NCBI GenBank assembly: GCA_028015205.1
Contig: CM051516.1
Span: forward strand, 38,826,230 to 38,890,229
Source of the DNA: Mytilisepta virgata
Lineage: Eukaryota > Mollusca > Bivalvia > Mytilida > Mytilidae
Length of the DNA: 64,000 bases
Direction of reading: 5' to 3'
A model generated the notes under the pieces. The model made no database searches. It was given only the letters and a program-made list of their open reading frames with translations, and was not told the origin of the DNA. The translations under genes were made by a program, and so were the position numbers. This document shows positions 1 through 10,526 of the stretch, piece by piece (position 1 is the stretch's first letter; the number at the start of each line of letters is the position of its first letter).

Positions 1-43
1 TAATGTATAATTTCTGTTTATGATTTTTGAATGGAAAATTAAT

Positions 44-69
44 CCAGGTGAGCAATGCAGGCTCCTGGG
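44..69 (-). repeat. Terminal fragment of pearl-like element (family R4)
   Basis: The 26 bases are close to the reverse complement of the left end of the pearl-like element at 20439-20465 (CCAGGTGAGC ... GGCTCCTGG). Only the end is present; the ~165-bp core repeats seen at 20.5-21.2 kb are not found beside it. A third, more diverged copy of the same end is at 55950-55972. Confidence 0.6.
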
Positions 70-360
70 AGTGTCTACTTTTTTAATCTGCTAATGAATC
101 TCTTAAACCAAAATTACGAGAAAAAAACACCAACAAAATATAACTGTTAATAATACAGTCATGACAGTTGAGTAAAAACAAATCAAAGAAGAGCTACATA
201 CGAGCTGGACTCCACGCAAAGTGTCACCGTATTTATCTAGCTGCGGGGTAAAAAATGGAGACTTTACATTTATTTTCCAGATTAATAACAGCTATAAAGA
301 CTATGTTCACTTGCTTTTTGTATGTTTTTTATGTTCCAGTATAGCATGTGTTTGTATCGA

Positions 361-672
361 CCGCCTCGGTAGCGTGCTCGTTCGGCCGGGTCAACCAAAG
401 ACATTAAAATTGGTATTTGCTGCTTCTCCGAGAAGCACGCAGCATCTAAGAGTAAGAGCAAAGACATGTCGTCTCGGAGTCAGTATAATGTGTCCGAGTG
501 AGGTGATATGTCTTCCTGCGGATATTTACCTCGTGAGCTAGCACATTAAAAATCCGACTTAGCGTGTCGGTCTAGTACAAAGCAAGGATCATATCATATC
601 AACATGTTCTCGTCCTGATATGCATCTGGTTGCCATTGGACGTTAAACAATAATTCATCCATCCATCCATCT
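361..672 (+). mobile_element. tRNA-headed SINE, copy 1 (promoter box B deleted)
   Basis: Aligns along its length with the SINE at 9517-10526: same start (CGCCTCGGT), same body (CCAAAGACATTAAAAT, TTTGCTGCTTCTCCG, CAGTATAATGTGTCCGAGTG, CGTGAGCTAGCAC, TCTAGTACAAAGCA) and same 3' end (TGGACGTTAAACAATAATTC followed by a CATC simple-repeat tail). Relative to copy 2, about 30 bases between the A-box-like start and TTCGGCCGGGTC are missing, and this gap removes the box B (GGTTCGATC). Copy 1 should therefore be transcriptionally dead. The conceptual reading frame across it is incidental. Confidence 0.75.
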
Positions 673-1689
673 ATATAATATCCCGAAATCTGTTTTTCCC
701 TTAATTAGAATAGCGAAATTTCCTTAATATCTTGCTGAGATTTATCAATTTAAAATTAAGCATGTATCCAGTTTGAAAGGTTCGCTGTGTGTCCTATTCC
801 ATTGGGGACATGTATTTGATCTTTACGAGCTGCTTCAAAAATTATTTTTGAAGTTCAATTTTTCGAATTTGGTATTGGGTTCATTAATTTAGCAGCATCC
901 AGAAACAGAAGTAACGCTATAATCATAGCAACAATTCAGTTAATCACACATCACTAGCTTGAAATCTTGATTAACAATCAAATAAACTATTAAAATGTAT
1001 ACAGTTTCATTCAAACGGTGTTTTATTACATTTTATTAATTTATTTTTTTTGGTCATTTTTGTTATTTATTTTTCATTATTTGTTTGTTTGTTTATTTTT
1101 CATTTTAAAGAAATCCAGAATTCTCTTAATTATTCATTATCCGTATTTATTTGTCAATGCCAAGCAGTTACTGAGTTAGACGTACGTGGTTTCTGCAGTG
1201 ATAATTTATTCTCTTTGATGTATCTAACTCACTGAAAAGAATCACCAATCTCTGAAGCATTTTTGCCAAGGATGAAGAACGTTATCTACACCAAATTATA
1301 CAGAACATTGCATGGTTTCACAGATAAGACATTAAAACCTTGTCGTGCATTAGCGTTACATCGTTTCATAAGATTACAAAGTCTTCATGAATTCTTTAGA
1401 TTTAATTTTCAAAGGATATTAGACAAATTACAAATTAAATTAGTTTCTATTTTTAAACTGTGAAGAATAACAACAATCATGGTATATTTATAAGACTCTT
1501 AATATGGAATTTTCTGAATATCCTTATTAGACTTTTAGCCTTTATAAGTGGTATTGACAAGACGTTTGCATTTGGCAACATTATAATAGAAACTAGGATA
1601 GGAACATCTTTAAATCTAGTTACGAGACAACATGGTTGGCAACTTGTCAAATCATTTTTGACAGCATTGACAAAGTTTGTAAAATTTAG
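673..1689. other. No gene seen
   Basis: AT-rich sequence. The short open frames at 1050-1235, 1263-1463 and 1460-1708 have no recognisable domain or splice context. I see no RNA gene or repeat shared with the rest of the window. Confidence 0.5.
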
Positions 1690-1851
1690 TTTTGTTTGTT
1701 TTAGTTAGGGTTTAACGCCGTTTTCAGCACATTTTGGCCATTTCGCGGCGGCTAGTTTTTATTGGTGGAGGAAGCCGGAATACCCGGAGAGAACCACCGA
1801 CCTTCGGTAGGAAAATTGGCAATCCTTATCAATTAAATCGGAGTCGAACAC
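1690..1851 (+). repeat. Interspersed repeat R2, copy 1 (SINE-like fragment)
   Basis: Shares a conserved block with 27497-27627: TTTACGCCGTTTTCAG, TTTCGCGG(C/T)GG, GTGGA(G/A)GAAGCCGGA, then TACCCGGAGAGAACCACCGA and CCTTCGGTAGGAAAATTGG. Copy 1 runs on into CAATCC...GGAGTCGAACAC, which resembles the inverted T-arm of a tRNA. I infer a truncated tRNA-related SINE lying in reverse orientation; the tRNA-like part itself is missing here. Confidence 0.6.
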
Positions 1852-2208
1852 ACTGTAAAATTTAGATTTTGTTCTGAAATAAAACAAAAATATACAAGTT
1901 GAGATTTACACCCCTAGACCCAGATTCCTTTGACACAAATGGCCTTTTTTGGAATAAGCAGTATTACGTCTCTCGATAAATGGCATAAAACAACTTTGGA
2001 TAAACATGATAATTAAGTGAATAAGAAAACTGAAGACTAACCTTCGCATTACGACATTTTGTGACTAACAGTACACCAGGTATAAAACATAATATTATGT
2101 ATATTTTTTGGACCATTCGGAGCTTGTTAGTGTTAAGTTCAAACATAACTGTATACATTATATACCAAAATTACGAGATGGATTGGATACAAATACTTCC
2201 ATCATACA

Positions 2209-2229
2209 CCCCCCCCCCCCCCCCCCCCC
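2209..2229 (+). repeat. Poly-C tract (21 C)
   Basis: Uninterrupted run of cytosines in otherwise AT-rich DNA. Length is likely variable between individuals or by sequencing error. Confidence 0.9.
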
Positions 2230-3215
2230 ACTAGCAACGAAATCACATTAAGCCTCAAACCCCTTTTGACCCGAATGTTCATGTTATTATGTCATATTTG
2301 ACTAAAATCAGACGTCGTGACACTAATAATATGATTAATAAAAATGAAATTCTATTGTGACATTTAATAAAATAGTAAGAAATCGCTTTCAGGTACACTT
2401 CTCTGTTTTGTTAATTCTTATCCGAGAACAATCTTATCAATTTAAGAGGTATTCTAAGCCTTGCAGACAATATAACTCAATTACATATTTATCTATGGTC
2501 TTCGTAGAAATTGTGTTTTGTTGAAATAAATTTGAGAAATAGATTTAATGCTGATTCTTTAGCATGAAACAATGAATGGAGATTTAAAGATTAACGAAAT
2601 AAAATGTTATATTAAGTTAGACATGTTAGAAGTAAATTCCTAAGACTACCCTGGCTGTATAAAAAACCTTTAGTTTACTTTAAACATTGATTTCCACATT
2701 TTTCTGCTTTTCTTGTAACTTATATTAATATTGCCATGTTTTTTTCATTGTTAGTTACTATGTTACATTGAAAATTAAAACTGTTGGTAATAGAAAGGGT
2801 TAATATAATACCGACAATTAACAACATCACAGGGAATAGGTACAGTCAATAAATAGTATAGATAGTCTCAATAAATAAAGTACAACTTTAATACAACAGA
2901 AAGTTAGAATATATTATAGTTAAATGGGTTTTGTGATATAAGGATCCTGTATTATGTCCAAATACATTCGTATAGGGTTGAGTAGAGTTGTATAGGCCCA
3001 AGGCAACGCTGAGAGCCAGACACCTGTACAAGACCCAGTTTATTTACCAATGTACTGACAAGAACTATATAATCTAATACAACAATATAATCTGCGCGAG
3101 ACCAGAGACCATATTATTGAACAACGGCTTAATACTGGATCCGATCCAATTTGACACGTTTCACAAAACGAGGAGCACAAACTTTACCCACTGGAATACC
3201 GATTGTCGGTTGAAA

Positions 3216-3512
3216 CACCCATTAGTTGTGCTCAAGGCCTAAAATGTTGAAAACCAAAACAATAATCTAAAACGTTGAAGAGCGAAATAAAAAATTCAAA
3301 ATGTAAAAAATATCCATTTAATAATATACTAGTTTGTACGTATAAGACTATAATAACTAATTTGTATAAGGAATTAAAATAAGCCATGATTGTTTGCTTT
3401 GATAAAATTTAATTTTGGTTTTCAACTTTTTAGGCCTTGAGCACAACTGATGAGTCGTTAATCAACAAAATGTGCACATCTAGTGGAGCAAAATTGGTGT
3501 CCAATAATTTAT
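3216..3512. repeat. Inverted pair of R3 repeat fragments
   Basis: 3216-3290 reads AGTTGTGCTCAAGGCCTAAA on the plus strand, and 3405-3512 contains the inverse, TTTTTAGGCCTTGAGCACAA, followed by CTGATGAGTCG. The two fragments belong to the ~336-bp R3 family (best copies at 11855-12280 and 46320-46900). They lie head to head about 120 bases apart, so a transcript could fold back on itself. Confidence 0.65.
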
Positions 3513-3734
3513 CAAATACTTCAAACATTACTTTGACAAAAGGTGGCAGTCTTCAGAGTTAAATGTTTAAATTAAAAATTTACCTCAGGTCAAAATTCTG
3601 ACTTAACATTTGATGATAGAAAAATTTCAAATATAAATTTTTAAAGTTAATTCTTGAAATGAAAGTGTACCTCAGTTCAGCATTATGGAAAAACTAAAAT
3701 TAAATGTTGAAATGTATTTAAGTTTAACACATTT

Positions 3735-3990
3735 TCATGATGTCACTCCCGGTTTTTAATGGGAGTTCACATTGCTAGTGCTTTAGTTTCTTTGCTGTCT
3801 TGTTCTAGTTTTGTTTAGTTTATTATACGTTTTTTAATTCTTTTAGTCATATATGTATCCTTGTGGCGTTTGTTCGTTGTATTCCATACTCCTGAACTTG
3901 TTTTTTCCTTGGACTTCGAATTTGTGGACTTTTCCCACTGTTTTGTCGTTTCGGTATTCTTTTACTGATATTTAAAAGTCACTGAATATA
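3735..3990 (-). repeat. Interspersed repeat R6, reverse copy
   Basis: Reverse-complement copy of the family at 48940-49215, 52620-53035 and 56440-56765. Landmarks here are TGTCACTCCCGGTTTTTAAT, CACATTGCTAGTGCTTTAGT, CCTTGGACTTCGAATTTG and TTTTGTCGTTTCGGTATTC. No conserved open frame. Confidence 0.7.
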
Positions 3991-4614
3991 GCAAGCTTGA
4001 AAAACATAACACGAAGAATGTCATCAGATTTTTATTTTAAAGTTGTCAATGAGGTAAATAGTGTTTGACATCGACAGTAATATGCTTTATGTATGTATAT
4101 TCCGATAATCTTTGTCCGTCTTGTTAGCAGTGCTCAAGTCCAAAACTGTAGAAACCGTAAACAATAAACAAAATAAAATGTCAATGCCATACTGATTGAA
4201 ACAGGTAAGGTGAAAAAATCCACAGGAACAGGATCCCACCTTTTGTCATAATGGATCAGCGTCCAATAATTGTTTTATCAAGTAAAAGAGAGGAAAACGA
4301 ATTCAGAGGTAGGGTGTATTTTGCTAGTCTCTTTGCAAAGATGTTTCGTTCACGAATAAAATTTTACCACACATAATTCATTGTTCTTCCTGGCTGAGTT
4401 TAGGAGTAGGAATAAATATATACTGAACCGCAAAAGAAACGTCGCACACAAAATGACATGTTCACATACATTTATTTCAAAGTGACATTTATATATTTTA
4501 AATTAATTTTTACAAAATTTAATGAATGATTTACAGTCTTTTGGTTACAATGTTCACAAAAACGTCACAATTGTCGCAACGTCACATGTTTTCAATGCTG
4601 TGCTCCCACGTCCG

Positions 4615-5360
4615 TTAATAATGTGTATGTCCTCCACCGGCACCAATTACTGCGGCACATCTTCGGTACATGGAGTTGATGAGCCGATTAATAAACGCCA
4701 TCGGAATACGTGCCCATACTCTCTGAAACGCTTGTGAAAGTTCAGCTGCAGTTGTCGGACTTGGCTGCTCATTATTCAACCGTCTTTGAACTTCGTCCCA
4801 TAAATGTTCAATAGGGTTTAAATCTGGACTCAAAGCCGGCCAATCCATAACATTAATGTTATTCTGCTGTAGGAAGTCTCTTGTGGCTCTTGCGGTATGC
4901 GCACGTGCATTGTCCTGTTGGAAAGTCTTGTTTTGATGACGTGCGAAATGGGGCTGAACATGGGGTGTCAAGACTTGGTCGATGTAACGGGCAGCTGTTA
5001 CGCCATTTCCTCTGCCTGGGCCAAGGTTCTGAAAGATGACTGGACCAAGTTTAACGTTAAGGCCGATTCCATCCCATACCATGATGCTAGGTCCTCCCCA
5101 CGCGTCTGTTTCCAGAATGCAGCTGTCTTCGTAACGTTCCCCGCGTCTTCTCCACACTCTGGTTCTGCCATCGGCTGTTGAAATGCAGTAACGGCTTTCG
5201 TCAGAGAAGATGATGTTACGCCATTGTCGATTTCGCCAATTCTGTCGCTGAGTGGCCCACTGAAGACGAGCTTGACGGTGTCGAGGAGTAAGAATAGGTC
5301 CTCTTGCTGGACGGCGACATCTCATGTTTCTAGCAGCTAATCGCCGACGAACCGTATCAT
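4615..5360 (-). pseudogene. Tc1 transposase, C-terminal catalytic part
   Basis: Holds the DDE integrase-like core of a Tc1 transposase, which cuts and rejoins the element's ends. Visible motifs, in order, are IIFSDESRY (first Asp), TFQQDNARAHTA (second Asp) and SPDLNPIEHLWD (Glu). There are 34 residues between the second Asp and the Glu, so this is a DD34E enzyme as in the Tc1 branch. The frame is open from the LINE junction at 5361 down to the TAA at 4615-4617, so the catalytic half carries no internal break. Its N-terminal half is on the far side of the LINE (7790-8068), and the codons on the two sides join in frame once the insertion and one target copy are taken away (THGRPIS next to DDTVRRR). 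An ATG-initiated frame starts at 5325, but that Met is internal. Confidence 0.93.
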
Positions 5361-7789
5361 CACTTAGTAAGTAGTAAGTAAGTAAGTAAATTCTTTATTT
5401 ATCGAGGGTTACTCAATTAGACTTAATCTAATTTTCATTGAGGCCCTCCAAACATCCATTAACAAAATCATACACATTCATACAATACACATTCACAAAA
5501 TAATAATCAACAAATTATAAACAGTATATAATAAACGTATATAATTAAGATATAGTACATTTTCCTTAAACTCCATTAAGGAAATATTTAAAACAATGTT
5601 CCTTAAATATGTTAATATTTCGAGAATTTTTTATGCAATATGGCAAATCATTCCAAATTTTAACTGCTGAATACTGAAAGGATTTTTTATAAAAATTTGT
5701 ATTTGGTCTTTGTAAGAACAAATCATCATTTACTGAAGATCGCAGATTATAATTGTGAACTTCACTAACAGTTTGTAAAAATAGATACTCTGGAACAAGA
5801 CCATTTACTACTTTATACATTAGCACAGATTTTTGATATTTAACTCTTTCTACAAAAGATAACCAGTTCAGAGAAGAGAACATAAAATTTGAAGGAACTG
5901 TATTATCACATTCTAATATAATTCTTGCAGCTCTTTTTTGAAGCTTAGTAATTCTGTCTGAATCTTTTTTAAGTACATCACCCCAAACAGAACTGCAGTA
6001 GTCCATATATGGTAATATATATGAGTTATAGAACAGCTGTCTAACATAAATTGGTAAAAAATGTTTTAATTTATTTAAAAGTGCAATTTTGGATGATATA
6101 ATTTTACATACTCTGTTTACCTGATCTTCCCATTCTAAGTTTTCATCAATATCAATGCCAAGAAGTTTATGACATTTGACGTTTTCAATTTCGGTTTCAT
6201 CAATTTTGATGGAAAGCTCAGGTAATTTAATAAGTTTTCTTTTGGAGCCAATGGTCATACATTTAGTTTTGTTAGCATTTATTACCATGCTGTTATTATC
6301 ACACCAAGACGCGATAGTATTCACATCATTTTGCAGCTCGGTATTTATACTTTGAAAATTTTTGTCATGATGATGCAGAGTCGAATCATCAGCATATAAA
6401 TCAATACCAGATTTTTTTTATATGAAAAGACAAATCATTTATGTATATTATAAAAAGAAGGGGTCCTATAATAGACCCTTGAGGAACACCATATTTAACA
6501 GTATGTTTATCAGATTTTATATTTCCATGGTGAACTTCCTGTTTCCTATCAGATAAATAAGATTGAATCCAATTTTTTGTCATGTCTCCAACCTGATAAT
6601 ATTGCAATTTTTGCAAAAGAATAGAATGATTTACCAGGTCAAAGGCTTTACTAAAATCAATAAAAACTGCACCTACAACTTCACCGTGATCTAAATATTT
6701 TAGCCACTCATCAACTAATTTTGTAAGAGCGGTTTGACTCGAATGGCATTGTCTAAAACCTGATTGTGAAGTATGTAACAAATTATTCTCATTTAAATAT
6801 TCATACAATTGAGAGCAAACATGTCTCTCAAATAGTTTTGATATAGTACAGAGAACTGATATTGGTCTATAATTTGACGGGATATCTTCCGGTCCTCCCT
6901 TGTGTATAGGAGTTACCCTTGCATGCTTTAACTTTTCTGGAAACTGACCACTGGTCAAACTTTTGTTAATTAAAAATGTTAAAGATGGTGCTATAATTTC
7001 TGCACCAAGTTTTAATATTCTGGGCCCAATTTTATCAAGACCTGAAGATTTACTAGGATTTAACTTTTTTAATTGTGAATAAACATCCGCTACCGTAATA
7101 AGATTTAGTTGAAAATCGGAATTTTTCGGTAGTTTTTTAGAAATAAAATTTTGAAGCAATGTAAAATTCATATCTGATGTTTTATGCCCGATAAGTTTAT
7201 CGGCGATCGTAGAAAAATGATCGTTTAAGGAGTTAACAATATCCTGTGGATCGAAAAAAGTATTGTTTTCATAATCTAGCTTACATGGAAAAGTATTATC
7301 TAATTTGGGGTTAACTTCCCTAATATGTGTCCATAACTCTTTAGAATTTTTACTATTTGATATAGCGTTTTGGTAGTACTTCTCTTTTGCTATTTTTACT
7401 AAAGAAGTTACCTTGTTACGCCATATCCTATAATTTTCCCAATCTTTATGGGAATGAAACATATCTCTCAGATGAATCGCATCATTTATTTCTTCATTAA
7501 ACCAATCGGCTTGCTTGTATGATTTGACTCTTTTGATTTTAATAGGTGCATGTTTATCAAGAACTTGTAAAAATAATGTATACCATAAATCCAGTGCAAT
7601 ATTTACATCATCTTGCATTTCAATTTCATGAAATGGCAATGTGAGCAAATCGGCCTGAAATTCAACATCATTAAACTTTTTAAAACACCTGTATTCAATT
7701 ACAGTGTGCTTATCTTTTTTAAATTTGTTGTTGACTTTACGGTTAAGACATATGGGATAATGATCACTTATAGCATACTTTGACACTTA
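5361..7789 (-). mobile_element. 5'-truncated non-LTR retrotransposon (LINE) inside the Tc1 element
   Basis: The insertion is bounded by a 6-bp duplication, CACTTA at 5361-5366 and 7784-7789, produced from the transposase gene. The 3' end of the LINE faces left: a short (CTTA)n tail in minus-strand reading lies against the target site, next to about 200 bases of 3' UTR. The 5' end is cut inside the endonuclease, of which only the final SDHYPI motif remains. 5' truncation, a terminal simple repeat and a short target duplication are the marks of target-primed reverse transcription. The clade looks like the Jockey/CR1 group but is not settled. Confidence 0.92.
5566..7783 (-). pseudogene. LINE ORF2: end of AP endonuclease plus reverse transcriptase
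   Basis: Reverse transcriptase of a non-LTR element. From the 5' cut, the frame opens with the last endonuclease motif (SDHYPI) and continues through the connector. It then shows the RT signature blocks [38 protein letters not shown] (first catalytic Asp), [13 protein letters not shown] and YADD (catalytic Asp pair, about 6385-6394). The thumb and C-terminal region run to the stop at 5566. A single-base length change in the A8 run (plus-strand T8 at 6412-6419) shifts the frame just before YADD; it is the only coding break I see. So few mutations suggest a recent copy, or the change could be a homopolymer sequencing error. Even with a correct frame the copy lacks most of its endonuclease and promoter, so it cannot be autonomous. 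Confidence 0.93.
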
Positions 7790-8068
7790 TGGGTCGTCCA
7801 TGTGTTCCAACAGTGTTTCTGGCAGTTTCGGCAGCTGGGGTGAACCGATTCATCAAATGGTGACGAACAATGCCTCTATTCTGTCTAGGGGTAGTGACTT
7901 GGGGTCTACCACTCCGTGGACGGTCATTTATGCTGTTTGTTGCATTGTACCGTGTCCGTAGACGTTCAATTGTTCACAGTTGAAGTCGTTGGCAATAACT
8001 CTGGCAGATTGCCCAGCATCCAATCGACCAATGGCCTGTTCTCTCTGTTGTGGAGTCAGACGTGGCAT
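7790..8068 (-). pseudogene. Tc1 transposase, N-terminal DNA-binding part (frameshifted)
   Basis: Begins at the ATG whose complement is 8066-8068, with MPRLTPQQREQAIGRLDAG, the start of the paired-like helix-turn-helix that recognises the inverted repeats in Tc1 enzymes. The frame breaks after residues NCEQ near 7980: the expected continuation (RLRTRYNATNSINDRPRSGR, the second helix-turn-helix and GRPR-like AT-hook) is in another frame, and the original one ends at a TAA soon after. The second frame stays open to the LINE junction. An upstream in-frame extension to 8128 exists but is not needed. Confidence 0.88.
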
Positions 8069-8382
8069 AGCTTCTGTATCAACACTGATACTAACACTCT
8101 TTAATTTTCTCCGGCCTTTTATACCCATAAAGGAGCATGAATTTCACGAACATTTAAGATTTAAGAAAAATTACCGCCAAGTGTGTCCCACGAGCGGTTT
8201 TAGGTACGGTCGCTCTACGATATCAACTGAAAATTATTCAACCGCAAATTTAATTCACAGGTAATTTAATCTTACCTGGTGATGTAATCGTAATACTGAT
8301 TATATAAAAATCATTAATTAATATTTATTTTGAATTTTGCTAACATTTTGAAAAAGCGACGTTTCTTTTGCGGTTCAGTATA

Positions 8383-9516
8383 TTTGATACTGTAGAGGAA
8401 TTAAATTCTTGGAAGTTTCTGATTTGTATTCGATGATACATGTAGTTATTATGAACTCCAATTATTAATGCGTTATGATGTGTATTGAACAGGTTGAAAA
8501 ATACCAATCTAATAAACATGTTCTATTAACAACGAAGATAAGCAAGTAAGGATTTTAATTTTTAAAATATAACGCATTATAAATCATAATCAAGATAATA
8601 TTGGATTTTAAAAAACAATGTTGATAGAAACCCAATCGTTTTTGTTTTTAAACACTGATCTTCAAAAAATCGTATTGAAAGTGTTTATCAAGAGTGAAAT
8701 GAAACATTCATCTATCTAATCGTGTCGATAATAATATAATTTAAAAATTATAAAATTCTATGATACCAATTTTGATGCAAAAGATGTTATAAATAATATA
8801 ATTGATCAAAGAAACCATATTGTTACATTTTCCAAAATAGTACAAAATCTAGGTCAGCAACACTTTAAAAGGTTTTTAACTTATTTTTGTCTGAAAAGTT
8901 ATCAACTTAGACTATTTAATAGACATAGTTAAATGGCAGACTCTAGCCTAAGTGGTAAAATATTATAAAATGTTAACAAAAAAAACAAAAAAAAAAAAAT
9001 AAACAGAACAGAGATGGCAGTCAGAATTTAATTAAAGTGTATGATGTAATATCTTAAGATCATCTTATTTCATTACAACGATTATTTTTAAGAAGTCTAC
9101 TTCGTTTGATCATTTGAAAATACTACTTTCTTCTTCCATGTCATCATGAAAACTACAGTATTAAGAAAACGGTACATCTCAAGCACATTGTGAATACCTT
9201 TATCCAGTAGTAGACGAATTCCTTGTTACAAGATGTTACACTAGGAAGAAAGTTCAAAGTCATTTTCCATACTGAAACATTGTATCGGGAAATTTCACAA
9301 ATGATGACATGCACTTATCTCGGATAAAAACCTGATAAAAGCTTTCTATAGGCAACTTAATAACTCTTCTTTGTTAAAAGTTACACAATCCATTGATTCC
9401 TGGAAGTGTAGGCGACACATGCAGGCAAATCTGACAAACTACGGCTGATAAAGAAGGAAGTAATGAGGTTTGTTGTAATTTTGATCTTCAAATGTCTCTC
9501 GCTCTCTTTTTCATGG
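8383..9516. other. No gene seen
   Basis: AT-rich spacer. A short reverse fragment of R3 (GATACCAATTTTGATGCA) lies at about 8762-8780. Nothing else is recognisable. Confidence 0.5.
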
Positions 9517-9563
9517 AAACCGCCTCGGTGGTCTCGTGCTCGCCTCGAGTGCGGAAGGTCGCG

Positions 9564-9574
9564 GGTTCGATCTC
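9564..9574 (+). promoter_or_regulatory. RNA polymerase III box B of the SINE
   Basis: GGTTCGATCTC, preceded by CGCG, fits the GGTTCGANNCC consensus and lies about 40 bases from the A-box-like start. It is absent from SINE copy 1. Confidence 0.65.
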
Positions 9575-9829
9575 CGGCCGGGTCAAACCAAAGACATTAA
9601 AATGGCTATTTGCTGCTTCTCCGCCATGCACGCTGCATATAGGAGTAAGAACAAATGACTTGCCGGCTCGGAGTCAGTATAATGTGTCCGAGTGGGATGA
9701 TATGTCTTCCTTCGCATATTTACGTCGTGAGCTAGCACGTTAAAAATCCAGCTCAGTGTGTCTGTCTAGTACAAAGCAGGGATCATATTCATATCATATT
9801 AACATAATCTCTTCCTGATATGCACCTGG

Positions 9830-10485
9830 GGTCTTATTTTCGAAAATTTCCAAAAATTAGGATATTATTTAGGATAATCCTAGGACTATCTAATGACATG
9901 TCTGAGACCTCGTATCGGATCTCTCTTAGGATCATCCTAGCTAGGATGTCCTAACCATAGTCCTAAGTTTTTTGGTATGAACAACCAAAAAAAAAACTAA
10001 GATATATCAAATAGCATCGCAGGACGCCAACTTTATAAGAATAAATTTAAAAAAAAAAAAATGAAAATCATGATGATTAAGATGAAAATAATATTATTTC
10101 AAAACGAAATTCTAAAAGTTAAATTCATTGTGTTGTCAACATTTTAGATAGATACAAAGGTGAGTAAAAAATAAAGAGTTCAAAGGCAAAGCTCGTGCAA
10201 CTAACTATCTGTACATTTGTAAGATAGTAAGGATGTTAACACATTATACATATTCAATAGATCGAATGTTAACATGAGCAGAAAACGGCCATATATTGTT
10301 TACAAATTAGGATATCGTACGTTCATCCTAAAGTTGGGATATTCCTAAGATGATCTTAAGACATATAAATTGACGTCCTAATTTGGGATAATTCTAAGAT
10401 AGATCCTAATTTGTCACATGTTCGAAAATTTCACTAGGAATAAGATATGTCCTAGGATTGTCCTAAAACCCATCAAAATAAGGCC
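9830..10485. mobile_element. MITE inserted in the SINE (656 bp)
   Basis: Starts GGTCTTATTTT and ends AAAATAAGGCC, an inverted pair with one mismatch. Further in, AGGATAATCCTAGGAC on the left pairs with the inverse of GTCCTAGGATTGTCCT on the right, so imperfect arms reach about 60 bases. Flanking CTGG (9826-9829 and 10487-10490) is the probable target duplication; by comparison with copy 1 of the SINE it is the only extra sequence. The inside is full of TAGGA/TCCTA palindromes and has no coding capacity, so this is a non-autonomous DNA element. Superfamily unresolved. Confidence 0.8.
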
Positions 10486-10526
10486 TCTGGTTGCCACTGG
10501 ACGTTAAACAATAATTCATCCATCCA

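Larger units (their letters stand above)
4421..8380 (-). mobile_element. Tc1-type DNA transposon, split by a LINE
   Basis: Both ends are present. TACTGAACCGCAAAAGAAAC then GTCGC at the left matches, inverted and without mismatch, the right end that finishes at 8380. A TA dinucleotide flanks each side (4419-4420 and 8381-8382), the target duplication expected for Tc1/mariner. Removing the LINE insertion leaves roughly 1.5 kb, a normal size for a Tc1 element with one transposase gene. The transposase runs on the minus strand from 8068 to 4615. It is inactive for two visible reasons: a frameshift near 7980 and the LINE. The intact inverted repeats could still be moved by a transposase supplied from elsewhere (inference). 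Confidence 0.93.
9517..10526 (+). mobile_element. tRNA-headed SINE, copy 2, interrupted by a MITE
   Basis: The head carries an A-box-like stretch (CGCCTCGGTGGTCTCGTG, from 9521) and a good RNA polymerase III box B (GGTTCGATCTC, 9564-9574), both derived from a tRNA gene. The body matches copy 1 (361-672). The SINE breaks off after GATATGCACCTGG (9829) and resumes at 10486 with TCTGGTTGCCACTGGACGTT, ending in the ATTCATCCATCCA tail at about 10526. Without the 656-bp insertion the SINE is about 350 bases long. Bivalve tRNA-SINE families are known; which one this is cannot be settled by eye. Confidence 0.8.

Noticed and set aside
4897..5181. 94-codon plus-strand open frame
   Set aside because: Antisense to the transposase catalytic domain.
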